From: Tenebrio molitor
Lineage: Eukaryota; Arthropoda; Insecta; Coleoptera; Tenebrionidae
Length of the DNA stretch: 64,000 nt
Direction: 5' to 3'
NCBI RefSeq assembly: GCF_963966145.1
Contig: NC_091049.1
Location: 7,440,001 to 7,504,000 of the forward strand
The translations under genes and the position numbers were made by a program. The stretch's first letter is position 1, and each line of letters begins with the position of its first letter. The notes under the pieces are model-generated. The model had not been told where the DNA came from. It was given only the letters and a program-made list of their open reading frames with translations, and made no database searches. Below, piece after piece: positions 21,692-32,312 of this stretch.

Positions 21692-22210
21692 ATAATTTGA
21701 AATTAATACCTAATAACGAAGAGAAGTATATTTCCTTCAGTAAAATTTTAAGAATGGATGATAATGGATATATCGAATTGAGATTTATCGATTCATTTAG
21801 ATTTTTAGCAAGTGGCCTAGACAATTTGTTATCTAATCTAGAATCAAGTCAATTGACAGAAATAATTAAATACTTTTCAAATCATAAATTAGATATGTTA
21901 TTTAGGAGAGAAAAAAGCAAGATAATTAGAAAAGGAATATATCCCTATGAATACATGGATTCTCTTGAGAAATTTTCTTCCATCAATAGATAAATTTTCT
22001 TCTTCGCTCACAAAAGAAGGAATTTCTCAAGAAGAATTCAAACATGCAGTGAAAGTATGGAAATATTTTAAAATTAAAAACTTGGGTGAATGGCATGATT
22101 TATACTTAAAACTAGATGTTTTGCTTTTAACTGATGTATTTGAAAATTTTAGGGATTTATGTTTGGAAAAGAGTTATGGACTGGATCCTGTTTGGTATTA
22201 TATCCTGTGA
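21692..22210 (+). pseudogene. fragment of a Polinton-type family B DNA polymerase
   Basis: The fragment covers the exonuclease region: SGLDNLLSNL, KGIYPYEYMDSLEKF and YLKLDVLLLTDVFENF (ExoIII-like), matching residues about 230-380 of the polymerase at 37531. It differs enough in residues to come from another Polinton family. A one-base shift occurs at about 21980. The left edge is cut by the Jockey-like element; no other parts of this Polinton remain nearby. Confidence 0.75.
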
Positions 22211-22255
22211 TTCAAAAAACCTGTCATCAAAGCGTGCCATGAAAAAAATTACGTA

Positions 22256-23181
22256 AACTCCATCCATTTTCAATATACACAACTAAATCTAGTGATTTTA
22301 GTAACTTTTGTGGTGTAATAGGATACAACTTTTTTCTACTGTAAATGCAATGTCAGATAATAATTCAGGTTATGTGTATTTTGAAGAGGTTATAATGTAC
22401 GATTATTGTCATTTTTGACAAATCTCTAATCGAACCCCGCAATCAAGCAAAGCAAACTAGTTTTGAATATTTTACTTAAAATATGGTATCTACAGGTTAA
22501 TATTAAATACCGGCATTGAAACCAGCAAGTAGGTGTACCTTAATAAACATAATTAGATTTTAACGAAAAGATTTCAGAGCAGGACACAGAGGGGAAACAT
22601 GATACATTCAAAATAAATAGTGCTCAGGAGCAAACCCTCTCAAGTCAAGCCTGAAGGCCGGCGGTCTTGTAATTAAAAAAAGCGCACAACGGCGCAAATA
22701 TTTCTTCACTGTTCCATCGTGCGTCGTTTCCATTCTGTGCCTGTGTCCCCGATCCAGAAATTACCCCGTATTTTTCCTTCAGATATCTGTAGGAGATTGA
22801 AGCTAACATTTTAAATAGATCAATTTAAATTAAAAGTGGATTCATCAACTTACGGCAAAAATTTACCCAACCATTCGGTAAACTGGCATCCTCCCCAAAT
22901 TTGGACCATTCATGTCCCAAATGTTTTGAAAACACCGGTGAACGCTTTGTTTTATCTCTAAAGTGAGGCATTTTCTCTTTATAACCTTGCCTGTGGCCTC
23001 CATGATATCGCTACTTAATCGTATTTTTTTTCAATAATTATAATCTGACAGTGTCAAATTTTTTGACAAATTCAAAACGTCCGTTTTGAATGTTCAATAT
23101 TAGAAAAAATAAAACACTTTCATTGCAATACAAAAAAAGAAAATTCCCTAACAGTAATGTATATTGAAAATGGATGGAGTT
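22256..23181. mobile_element. 926-bp non-autonomous TIR element flanked by TA
   Basis: The TIR begins AACTCCATCCATTTTCAATA at the left, and its reverse complement ends at 23181. TA borders both sides (22254-22255, 23182-23183). No ORF of note is present. Confidence 0.7.
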
Positions 23182-23328
23182 TATGTCTAATCATAACGTT
23201 CGAACTTTGTTTAGGGACCCTAGAACTACGAACGCATTCTTGAATCTTGAACTACTCAGAACTCGGTAGGTAGTTAAAAAAAACAGATTTCAATTTAATA
23301 AAAGGGCTTTTCTATGGAAACAAATGTA

Positions 23329-23607
23329 AAGTCCTACAGAAACTCTAGTGGAACCCGACTTTGGTCGTAAATTTATGTTTGTCACTTGAAAAATAGAATT
23401 TCATGCTGCAGCAATAATCCTACTAATAAATGCTAATGAGGGTTGTCAGTTTGGGGTTCGCAGTGTTCGCTTCAAGCAAGGATGTTACAGGTAGTGGTAG
23501 TTGTATTTATGACAAAGGTTATTACTTGATAATAAAATCTTATTCTTCGGTTGTTGTTGGTAAATTTACAACCAAAGTCGAATTCCACTAGAGATTCTGT
23601 AGGACTA
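23329..23607. mobile_element. 279-bp MITE with about 45-bp TIRs
   Basis: The left end AAGTCCTACAGAAACTCTAG and the right end (reverse complement TAGTCCTACAGAATCTCTAG) stay paired for about 45 bp with few mismatches. TA flanks both ends (23327-23328, 23608-23609). Confidence 0.7.
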
Positions 23608-23641
23608 TACTTCATTGATTTAATAGATATTTATACACCAA

Positions 23642-23744
23642 GTGAGTTAAACCAATGTTTATTCAAGAGAAGAATGTTTAGCTCAAGAGCGCGAAGCGCG
23701 AGTGAGCTAATTCTTCGAATGAATAAACATTCGTTTAACTCACG
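23642..23744. repeat. 103-bp foldback element
   Basis: GTGAGTTAAAC at the left is answered by GTTTAACTCAC at the right, with AATGTTTATTC/GAATAAACATT and TGAGCTAA inside, and a central GCGCGAAGCGC hairpin. The whole unit can fold into one long hairpin. Confidence 0.75.
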
Positions 23745-25740
23745 CGGTTTATACAATATTTTATTCAATTTTGCGACAGACACTTTCAATTCACGAATTA
23801 TTATGAATTATGCAAAATACTGCAACAAAAATCAAGTCTGTGACAGTGGCAACACTTCCGTGACAACCATTTTGCTATAAACAATTATTTTTGTGTCAAT
23901 AATTTTCGTGAAAAATGTCGGAGTCAGAAATATGCGACGGAACGAGATTTTTGTTCCGGAACATGTAATGAATGAAGCACTAGAAGCAGTAGGCAAAGTA
24001 GTGCCAGTAAAATGTAAAATATTGTACGAAAAAAGAGTATAATTGTTTGTGTAATTGGAGAAATAAGAACGACCCCCCGGTCGACGTGAAGATAATTTTG
24101 GCTTATATTTCGGAGCGATCAAAAACTGTAAAATCGTCTTAATTGTGGTCATACCGTTCACAGCTGACGAAAATGTTATTGATTAAGGAAAATGTCGATA
24201 TAAACAGGTTTGTGGATAATGTTTAACTATAGAATTTGTGCTAAATTAAGGTTTGTAGATTCCATCAAGTAGAAACATTTTTGAAGCAGCATTCTGTAGG
24301 ACACAGGGCAAAGAAGTAGAAGGCTTTGACACGGGAAGAACAAGTTCTACATATATATACATATAGTTGAATTTTTTTAATAAACAATTGTCAAAACGTT
24401 GTCTTGTTGGTATGAGCCAAACTGTGATTTTCATGATAATACGATTGATCACATTGAGTGTCAACATTTTTTTATGTAACTGAGCCTGCGCCCTAACAAG
24501 CGAGAGTTTATTTCAAATTCGAAAAGGTTTCTCCTGATGTCTCATTAAATTTGTTTTGAAAATGAATTCACGGAAGAAAGGTACGGGAAGTGAAGTGAAC
24601 ATAACCTTAACCATGATTTGGTGTCAAATTGTTATACAGCTGGTCCATATGTCCAAATTTTAGGGTGGTACAGTATGGTTTTTTACTTCATTTTGACATT
24701 GACAATTGTTTATTAAAAAAATTTCACTATACGAGTACATTATATATACTCAGTTTCATATAAATGTGCATCTAAGCTGTGTATTAAAGCTAAAGCTAGT
24801 GACTTTGACTGTCAAAGTTGCTTGCTCTGCGCGAACCCGATTTGACTAGTTTTTCAGTTTTTGTCCATTTTAACATTGCTGATTTCAAAAGCAATGTTAC
24901 GTCTTTTTAGTGATTAAATTAAAGTAATTCTTATTTGTTTTTGTCTTTGTATTTTTACCAAGTAAAGATTTATTGGTGATGGCCTTCATAAATGTGACTT
25001 TTGTAATGTAACTAAATTAAAGGTGCTCTTACAAATGCACAGCTCACTTGATGAACATTTATATGAAATCAATTATATGTTTTTTAACAAAGAGTGAATA
25101 AATTTTTTTTTAAATCGCTAGTGAGTTAATTTTTTTTTAACTCACTCTACCGAATAAACAATTGTTTACCTTGGTTGTTATGAAGTTGATAAATACGGTT
25201 TAAAACGTCAGAATTGAATAATAGTATATTATATTATAAGTGATAGATAGAAATGCATCATTATACAAGAGTGAGAATTTTGACCGATGAGTGCGCTTGC
25301 GCACGAGTGGGACACTTCTCACGAGTTTCATAATGGCATTTCGATCACGTGTAATATACGACGTTTTATCTTACAGGTGCAACTATTGCAAAAATCCAAG
25401 AAATGCAGTTTCATTCAAGTAAAATGACAGCTGTCAAATTTAGTCACTTGTGAGTGATTTATGTCAAGTTAAATGGCAACTGTCAAATTAACTCACTAGT
25501 GAGTACTTTATCTCACTTGTGATTAAAATTTGACTTCTGTCACCGAAAACAATGGTCTAAGGTAGCTCAAAAACTCCACCTGTAAGATAAAAATAATTAT
25601 TAATAACATTCATAAATAAAACTTAGATGATGTGTTATGTGACCACCACGTTCACGGGTTCACGCATGCATAACCTAACTTTTTTTTTAATGGTGTCAAC
25701 AACATTTTCCAACATCGCAACATCCACAGCGAATTATTGA
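23745..25740. other. no gene seen; scattered short foldbacks
   Basis: AT-rich DNA without a supported gene. Short palindromes of the GTGAGTTAA...TTAACTCAC type recur at about 25123-25147 and 25480-25525, related in sequence to the 23642-23744 unit. GTGCGCTTGCGCAC at about 25290 is another hairpin. Confidence 0.45.
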
Positions 25741-25744
25741 TTCA

Positions 25745-26930
25745 TTCAAGTTTGTTAGCTATGATTTGCCGAAGATCATCCATATCAACCACAGGTGCAC
25801 TGAAAATTGAATGTATGGCTACAAAAAGAAGTCATATGGGCAGTGTTGCCAGATGGGGGGTTTTTTAGAGAGATGGGGTACATTTTGGGGGGTATAAATG
25901 TTTGGGGGTTTTTGTTGGGGGGAAATTATTTTTGGTGGTGAGGAAGAAACTAGCATATTATCAATATTCAAGATAAAAATACTATTTAAAAAAATGTTTT
26001 CAAATTTATTTACATGTGTAGCAGAGCAGAAGATGTAGCAATTTTAGAACTTTTTTCAGGAATACCCTAAATTCATAGGTAGGTGAACAGTCGAATGCAA
26101 AGCGTTTTGGTCGCCAATGTCACTAAAAAATTATTCGTTTATGTCAGAACTCAGAATTTTGTAATTTACACTGTGTAATCAAGCCTTATTGTCATCAAAA
26201 AATCAAAAATAATTTAAACGTCAACAGTATCGTGCGTTCATTTAAATTTATCCTCAAAGTTGGCGTTGAAGAGTCGATTGTGAAGTTGAGTATAATAAAT
26301 AAATGTTTTATTTATTGGAAATTTTGGGGGTTTTTCTGCAAAATACCATTATTTTTGGGGGATTTCGTGCTTCCAGTTGGGGGATTTTAAAAATATCATC
26401 TGGCAACACTGCATATGGGGTTAGATCACAAAACGTGGGAGGCCACTCATGTGGCATATTTAAACTAATAAGGTGGTTGTCATAAAATTTCATTAAAACA
26501 CGATTAAACACTGAAGAATGTTTTTTCCACTACATATTGCACTATTGTTATGAAAATTCTCCATAAACCACTAACAGAATTATTGTTGTGTTCAAAGTCG
26601 ATCATTTGGATGTACTTCATGGACTAGTTGTGGATGATAAGGATGTAAATGATCTTGATCTTGTTTCAGAATACGCTGACAAGTGGTATAGCCCATAGGA
26701 CAGATTGAATTGTAAATTGAACTATTTCTATTTGTCTGTTCCTCAATTACTTGTCGTACTGTTTCACTGTTTTCTTCATTTCCCACCTTTGAACTCCCAT
26801 TACCTTCTTTACGTCCTACACTTCCAGTTTCCTTGTAAAGTGCACAAGACGATGTACTTTTCTGTTAAATCTATCAAAATGTCGATCACTTCTACAAAAG
26901 TTTCCTGGAAATCTTCAAAAGCATTACATG
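25745..26930 (-). pseudogene. DDE_3 / Tc1-mariner-like transposase relic
   Basis: Minus-strand fragments match a common insect DDE_3-type transposase: KETGSVGRK (after the first HTH), then TCQRILKQDQ...LHPYHPQLVHEVHPND, and nearer the C-terminus PHEWPPTFCDLTPYDFFL, the segment holding the last catalytic residue. Several stops and shifts occur between them. An hAT MITE interrupts the C-terminal segment at 26411/25841. Boundaries are approximate. Confidence 0.6.
25841..26411. mobile_element. hAT-type MITE, 571 bp, 8-bp target duplication
   Basis: The TIR CAGTGTTGCCAGAT starts at 25841 and its complement ATCTGGCAACACTG ends at 26411. The direct repeat CATATGGG is perfect at 25833-25840 and 26412-26419. 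An 8-bp duplication with CAGNG termini identifies the hAT superfamily. The ends are G/T-rich (repeated GGGGGTTTTT) and there is no transposase. Confidence 0.9.
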
Positions 26931-27682
26931 TTGAATAAACCCACTGCCCATCCATTTTTATGCCGTTTCTAAAATAAGTTTCCAATATTCAGCGTTTTTG
27001 GTGGTCGGTGAAAGCCATAACGTTCAAATTTTACAATAATAAATTAATAACGTAAATTGACTCAAGTTGCATAAAACCACTTTGCAACTGACCTTCGAAA
27101 ATTTACATAGTGTAAGGTGACTGGTTGCAGTATGTAACAGAAGTTTTGTTAGTGTGAATTTTATAACGACCTTTTTTAGTAACTTTTTAGTAATTATTTA
27201 TTTGAGGTTAGGTACAGTATAAATAAATTAGAAGAACGTGTTTAGTTGCTATTTTTGTCTATTTTTTTGTTTGAAGATGGGGCCAAACGAGTTTTCTACC
27301 TTTTTTTAATGTATAATTGATAATCGCCAAGTGCCTGCCAAATTAATTTTATTGTTTTAGTACTTTCGGAATTGTTCCAATAAACTAACAACAAAACAGA
27401 CGAATCGGTCAAGGAATTGCGTATTTTAGGACATAAATGTGCAATGTCAATTCTTGCAGATCCCCTGTTATGTTTTTTCTGACACAAAAGAAGATTTCAG
27501 ATGAAGTGAGCAGTAAGCTTAACTTGTACTGTTCCCATCAGGATTGGAATAATTATTGGTGGCACAAGTTGAGTAGAAACGATAAAATATAAATTCAAGC
27601 CACTTTGAAATGCCCCAATATATAATCCCTTTAATAAATGTATTACATAATTATCAAATTAGGAACTAAAATTTTTTAAAGG

Positions 27683-28079
27683 ATGGCCGTCACAGACTTG
27701 TCCTAAAAATAAGGGCAGATTTTAAAGACATTCGGATCTAGATCAAATTATCCAGCGAGCCTTAAGTTCTATCCACATTTTCTCCTCTCTTGAACCATGT
27801 GGCCTCTTGAGAGATGGTGGTAAAAGACCTGATGGTGGTACACTCATTCCATGGAGTAAAGGTCAACGCCTAATATGGGATGTAACATGTGTTGACACTT
27901 TGACTGATTCTTACATAAGAAAAACTTCCATAATTGCAGGATCAGCTGCTGAAGAAGCAAGTAAACGAAAACATGACAAATATCAAAATTTAAAGTCTGC
28001 AAATTATATTTTTAAAGCATTAGTTTTCAAAACATTAGGTCCATGGAGTTTGGAATGTAATACATTTATCGATTACTAA
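27683..28079 (+). pseudogene. relic of a widespread RT-associated domain (DGKRPDG motif)
   Basis: The frame reads DGRHRLVLK, then RALSS...LEPCGLLRDGGKRPDG, WSKGQ...IWDVTCVDT, and ends FKTLGPWSLECNTFI. From memory, this matches a conserved domain in many invertebrate predicted proteins downstream of reverse transcriptases; I cannot confirm the exact family. A stop breaks the N-terminal part. There is no RT beside it, so it is a fragment carried in or inserted into the Sailor-like element. Confidence 0.5.
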
Positions 28080-28247
28080 AATTTACACAAGTAGGTCTGA
28101 CCTAATTTCTTAAAAAATTACTAACATATGTTTTTGAAAATATACATTGGATTAATATTTATTTAATTACTAGATCATTTTTTACAATACTTGATAAGCT
28201 TAAATTTGTGAATGAAACGTGGAGTTACCAAAACGACAAGCTACAAA

Positions 28248-29650
28248 TCATTCAGTCACACGTTCATCATAAGTACCTTCGCCCATTTCTTCTTCATTCT
28301 CTCCTCTCACATGATCATCACTCTCATTCATTTCTATTTCGACGATAATAACTTCAGGAGCTTCACTTACATCGTACTCACATAAGTTGGCTACATTTTC
28401 ACTCATATCATAATTACCACTCACTTGCATATTTGAATCACCAATTTGCTCGTGGTCACTAAATGACAAAACATCACTGGCAGATTCAGACAATGATGCT
28501 TCATCATCAGAATCATCTGAATCTGCTAGTGATATTATGATCGGAGGAATATCTCTGTAACTAAAATTACCCATTAGTTTTTGCCAATCTTGTGTGATCA
28601 ATTTTTCACAATGAGTTATGCTATCACTCCACATTTTTTGAGTATATCCTGATAACGCTTCGTCCCATACATCTTCTACTGCTTTTTTTTGGAAGGTTGT
28701 GATTGTTGTGAACTAATATTTTTATTATAGTAAGGCTTACAGAATCCCCAAACCAGCTCAATAGGATTGTATTGACAGTTATAAGGTGGGAGTCTCAACA
28801 CTTCAACACTTTGAGTATGTAATAACTCGTCAATTTGGTATTTTTTGGTGCCAATGCGTGATCTAATAATAGTCATTAATTCTTTTTTTGTTAATTTCAT
28901 GCTAAAGGGAATTTTGCGTTCAGTTAGCCAAGATTGTAAATTTAATTTGTTCCAAGAATAGGTAGGGGGACGCTCTACAAGCACCGAATGATACGGGGCG
29001 TTATCCATTACCACAACAACCTTTTGGTGGAAGCATTGAAGCGATGGAACTAATTGTTCTTCTACCCATTTTTTGAATAACTCCCCGTTCATCGTTTTAT
29101 GATAGTCGGCACTATCAATATTGCTGTTTAAAAGGAATTTGCAACCTTCCAAAAATCCAAATTTACAGCCTGCGTGGAGAACGGTAAAACGCTTACCCTC
29201 AGTGACTGTAATTTTTTTAGGCATAGTCCTCCTGTCATTTTCATTTAACCACCGTCTTATTGGCGCACCGTTTTGGTATATCCACGTTTCATCCAAAAAG
29301 ACAAATAAAGCATTTTCTTCTTTATATTGTAAATATTTCCGCAAAAACTTAATTTTCAATGATTTTAACCTGGGACTTTCGATTAAGATTTTTCGGTTAT
29401 TTACTTTTTTATATTGATAACCCATTGTTTTGACAATAGATCTAAATGTTGTTAAGCTTCCGATATAGTCCAATTCATTTTTGGCATAATGGTACAAGTC
29501 TGCCATGGTAAAATATTTATTGTTCTCGTTCAGCCGATAAATATGATTATTTAGATCTTGTTGAAAATCATATTTTTGAAAGAATTCGGACTTAGGTTTC
29601 TTTCCTTGTTTAGGATGGGAAAAAGGTATTCCGGATTTATGCTGGGACAT
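28248..29650 (-). CDS. DDE transposase, Sailor-like, with one -1 frame change
   Basis: The first frame (29650-28676, 324 aa) has an N-terminal HTH region, then the catalytic triad: FLDETWIYQNG, VVVMDNAPYHS, NPIELVWGF. I count 81 residues between the second D and the E, close to the DD82E of the Sailor family of the IS630/Tc1/mariner group. It ends at TAG right after eight As and G. The -1 frame continues without stop for another 140 or so codons to 28248, ending in an Asp/Glu/Ser-rich acidic tail. The total would be about 467 aa. Either programmed -1 slippage at A-AAA-AAG or a one-base loss explains the break. Confidence 0.7.
28676..28690 (-). promoter_or_regulatory. candidate -1 frameshift site (A8G) in the transposase
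   Basis: On the minus strand, frame 0 reads TCC AAA AAA AAG CAG TAG. A -1 slip on A-AAA-AAG enters the long downstream frame. Bacterial IS630-family and other insertion sequences use such sites, but an indel in a homopolymer would look the same. Confidence 0.35.
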
Positions 29651-30277
29651 TATGGCATGGACAGCACTTCTTGAGCACTAGAAAAAGCAAATATTAAAGG
29701 AAAGGACACAAGTTTTTGAAATTGGACCCAAAAGAGAATCAATTTTTACATAATAAATAAAAAGATGAAAAGATCCTGAATTGAAGGCGTAATGTAATGT
29801 AAATCTGATTTTTGAATGCTGTGTTGATGACGATGTAAAGTCTAAATTTAAGAATAAAGAGTTGTTCGTGAGCTATTGTAATATAAAACACATAAAATGG
29901 ATAAATTGCATTGTATGTATGTATGCTTGTATTGTAATTAAATCAACCGTTCATACCGCAAAAATATTCTGAACTTTCGATTCAAGTTGACGTTGGGAAG
30001 CTTCCGGGTATGCAGATTGCAATTCTAACGTGCATCTCACAAGCGATTGTTTCATATGCTTTGATAGCACAAGTCGTTTTGGATCCATTGCTTCTAATTG
30101 TAATTTATTTCAATAAATGCCGCAAATGAATTTAAATGTCAAAATTGTTGACAAGTTTAAATTTCAGCAATGCTACCAACAGCGATTCTTCAAAATTACC
30201 AAACACGATGAGAGCTAATACCAACCTAATTTTTCATCTGTGGTTTTTTGCAACTTGAGTCAACTTTTTTTTTTTTT

Positions 30278-30390
30278 AGATGCGATTGTGAATACGGATG
30301 CATGATCCACTGAGCTACAAAGTGTTTGCAACTTGCGTATGTGATTATTGGGTATATAAGATCGAGTTTAGCCTAGATGAGCTTAGCCTC
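30278..30390. repeat. Polinton left terminal inverted repeat
   Basis: It begins AGATGCGATTG and matches the reverse complement of 48070-48182 and 61113-61225 with only a few substitutions. Homology stops exactly at the leading AG. Confidence 0.95.
30353..30360 (+). promoter_or_regulatory. TATA box in the TIR (TATATAAG)
   Basis: TATATAAG lies about 75 bp inside the left TIR and points inward toward the PLA2 gene. Because it is in the TIR, the same box faces inward from the right end as well. The first ORF starts about 170 bp downstream, which fits a Pol II promoter. Confidence 0.5.
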
Positions 30391-30530
30391 GATTATACCT
30401 CATTTTAATAAAAACAAAAAACAAACGTTGTTTTATTATAAAAATAAAATAAAAGGTTTAGTTTTACTATGTATAGTTCAGTTATGTTAAAATCGTTATT
30501 ACACAACCTACTAAAACAAAAAAACAAAAA

Positions 30531-31341
30531 ATGAGTTATCGTCGTCACATCAGCGGTAGTGGAATATTGGAAAAAACTTTGTATAAAATTCCGTATGAGT
30601 TTCATAGAAGTACCTGGTTATCAATTTTGTGGACCGAATACGAAACTTGAGGAACGTTTAAGACGAGGTGATGTAGGTATTAATGGTCTTGATATGGCAT
30701 GTAAAGATCATGACATTGCTTATTCACAAAATAAAGATTTAAAATTACGTCATGATGCTGATAGGGTATTAGCGGAAAAAGCCTTGCAACGTTTCCATTC
30801 GAAGAATGCATCTTGGGGTGAAAAAGCTGCAGCATTAGGTGTAGTTGGAGCGATGAAAGCAAAAATAAAATTTGGTATGGGAATATCAACACGAAAAGTT
30901 GGTTGTGTAAAAGTTTTAAATCAGTGTGAAAAAAGTCTGGAGAAAACTAAAACAACAATTGAAGATTGTTTAAAGAAAATATCAGAATTTAAAACGAATG
31001 ATGCAAGTAAAAATAAATATCGACGAAAACAACAAAACAAGCCTCCTGTGAATCGAAAGCGAAAAGAAAAAGAAGGTATTGCTGCTGCTGTTGAAAATAT
31101 GATGATTAATAATAATTCAGATGATCAAATTGTAACAAATCCAATATCAAAATCTTCATTTGAAGGAAAATTAGAGTTTGATCCGTTTGAAGACAATAAA
31201 AAACCAAAGTTAGATAACCGAATTAAACTTAAACCGTTTAAAAGAAAACAACAAAATAAACGTAAACTTGATATTGAAACTGATGATGATGATGATCATG
31301 TTGCTGATGGTGAAAATTACTTAAATATTCAATACATGTAG
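30531..31341 (+). pseudogene. parvovirus-type phospholipase A2 protein, one frameshift
   Basis: The PLA2 core shows the calcium-loop region VPGYQFCGPN and the catalytic helix MACKDHDIAY with the His-Asp pair, as in parvovirus VP1 and in Polinton/adintovirus PLA2 proteins, where it is thought to help breach membranes during entry. The likely ATG at 30531 leads a short N-terminal segment (GSGIL...) that is one base out of frame with the core; the shift lies near 30600. The C-terminal half is Lys/Arg-rich and ends in an acidic DDDDD stretch. The core frame itself is open to the TAG at 31339. Confidence 0.8.
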
Positions 31342-31398
31342 AAATTGAACGTAGTCTATTATTTGCTTGCATACAATAAACACACACACAACATAGTT

Positions 31399-31860
31399 AT
31401 GGTTAGAATCAAAAGAAAAAGTAAAAAGAAGGTTAGCAAAACGAAGAAGAAGAACTCAAAAAATAAATGTGGAGGAATAAGTTTTCCAACAGTTTTAAAG
31501 AAAATCAAAAATAAACTTATTCGAAGCAAATCAAAAACAGCCAATGATGCTATTTTTGCTGCATTAAAGGCAGCACATCAAGAGAAAAAAAAGAAGAATG
31601 GTATTAAACCATCACGTATAATAAAAATTCCAAAATCTGGTGGTATTTTACCATTAATTCCAATATTTGCTGGATTGAGTGCACTTGGTGCACTTAGTGG
31701 AGGTGTTGGTGGAATTGCTAAAGCCATAAATTCAGCCAAAGAAGCACGTAAACAATTAGAAGAATCTCAACGTAACAATAAAACCATGGAAGCTATTGCA
31801 ATGGGAAAAGGTTTATTTTTGAAACCGTACAAAAAAGGATTGAGTCTTTTTTTAGATTAA
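31399..31860 (+). CDS. basic minor capsid / core-like protein
   Basis: The start is the ATG at 31399, the first Met before a very Lys/Arg-rich N-terminus. A Gly/Leu/Ile-rich hydrophobic segment (GGILPLIPIFAGLSALGAL) and a helical AKEARKQLEESQ stretch follow. This layout resembles the adenovirus pX/pVI-like small virion proteins reported in Polintons and adintoviruses; assignment is by composition and position, not by strong motif. The product is 153 aa and unbroken. Confidence 0.6.
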   Translation: MVRIKRKSKKKVSKTKKKNSKNKCGGISFPTVLKKIKNKLIRSKSKTANDAIFAALKAAHQEKKKKNGIKPSRIIKIPKSGGILPLIPIFAGLSALGALSGGVGGIAKAINSAKEARKQLEESQRNNKTMEAIAMGKGLFLKPYKKGLSLFLD

Positions 31861-31889
31861 AGGATTTTCAACAACATTCAAAGACAATA

Positions 31890-32258
31890 ATGAATTTACC
31901 AAGCAAACCACTATCAAACGTTGATATAGAATCATTTGTAAAATGGAATAAAATTCCATATTTTCGAGGTGTATTTTCTCGTGACATTCTACCTAAAAAA
32001 ATACACAAGAATGAAAGTGGTGTGATTAATTTGGATAAAAACAGCGGACGAGGAACTCATTGGGTTGCTTATAAAAAAATTGGAAATGTTGTGAAATATT
32101 TTGATAGTTTTGGAAATTTGCAACCACCCCAGGAAGCAGTACAATATTTTACTTCGAATGGTCCATGTAGAATATTTTATAATCATGAACGTTTTCAAAA
32201 ATTTAATACATTTAATTGTGGCCATCTTTGTTTAACCTTCTTACAAAAAAATAAATAA
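31890..32258 (+). CDS. adenain-like cysteine protease (PRO)
   Basis: The product is 122 aa. The catalytic His lies in GTHWVAY, the Asp in YFDSFG and the Cys in FNCGHLCL, the order of the Ulp1/adenovirus protease fold. It would mature capsid proteins. No break is seen. It sits 30 bp downstream of the basic protein on the same strand. Confidence 0.9.
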   Translation: MNLPSKPLSNVDIESFVKWNKIPYFRGVFSRDILPKKIHKNESGVINLDKNSGRGTHWVAYKKIGNVVKYFDSFGNLQPPQEAVQYFTSNGPCRIFYNHERFQKFNTFNCGHLCLTFLQKNK

Positions 32259-32312
32259 ATTGTTCACCAATTCGAAAAACAACAGTTCTTTTTTAATCCT
32301 ATAGCCTACAAC

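Larger units (their letters stand above)
27057..30263 (-). mobile_element. 3.2-kb DNA transposon, Sailor-like (DD81E)
   Basis: The 24-bp TIRs at 27057-27080 (TTGACTCAAGTTGCATAAAA...) and 30240-30263 (reverse complement, one or two mismatches) enclose a minus-strand DDE transposase. No clear TA duplication is visible; the right edge runs into a T13 tract and then the Polinton end. The left third contains an unrelated plus-strand coding relic (27683-28079). Confidence 0.7.

Noticed and set aside
30264..30277. Six-base Polinton target duplication
   Set aside because: The left flank is a T tract and the right flank is ACGTGG in both copies, so no duplication can be claimed.
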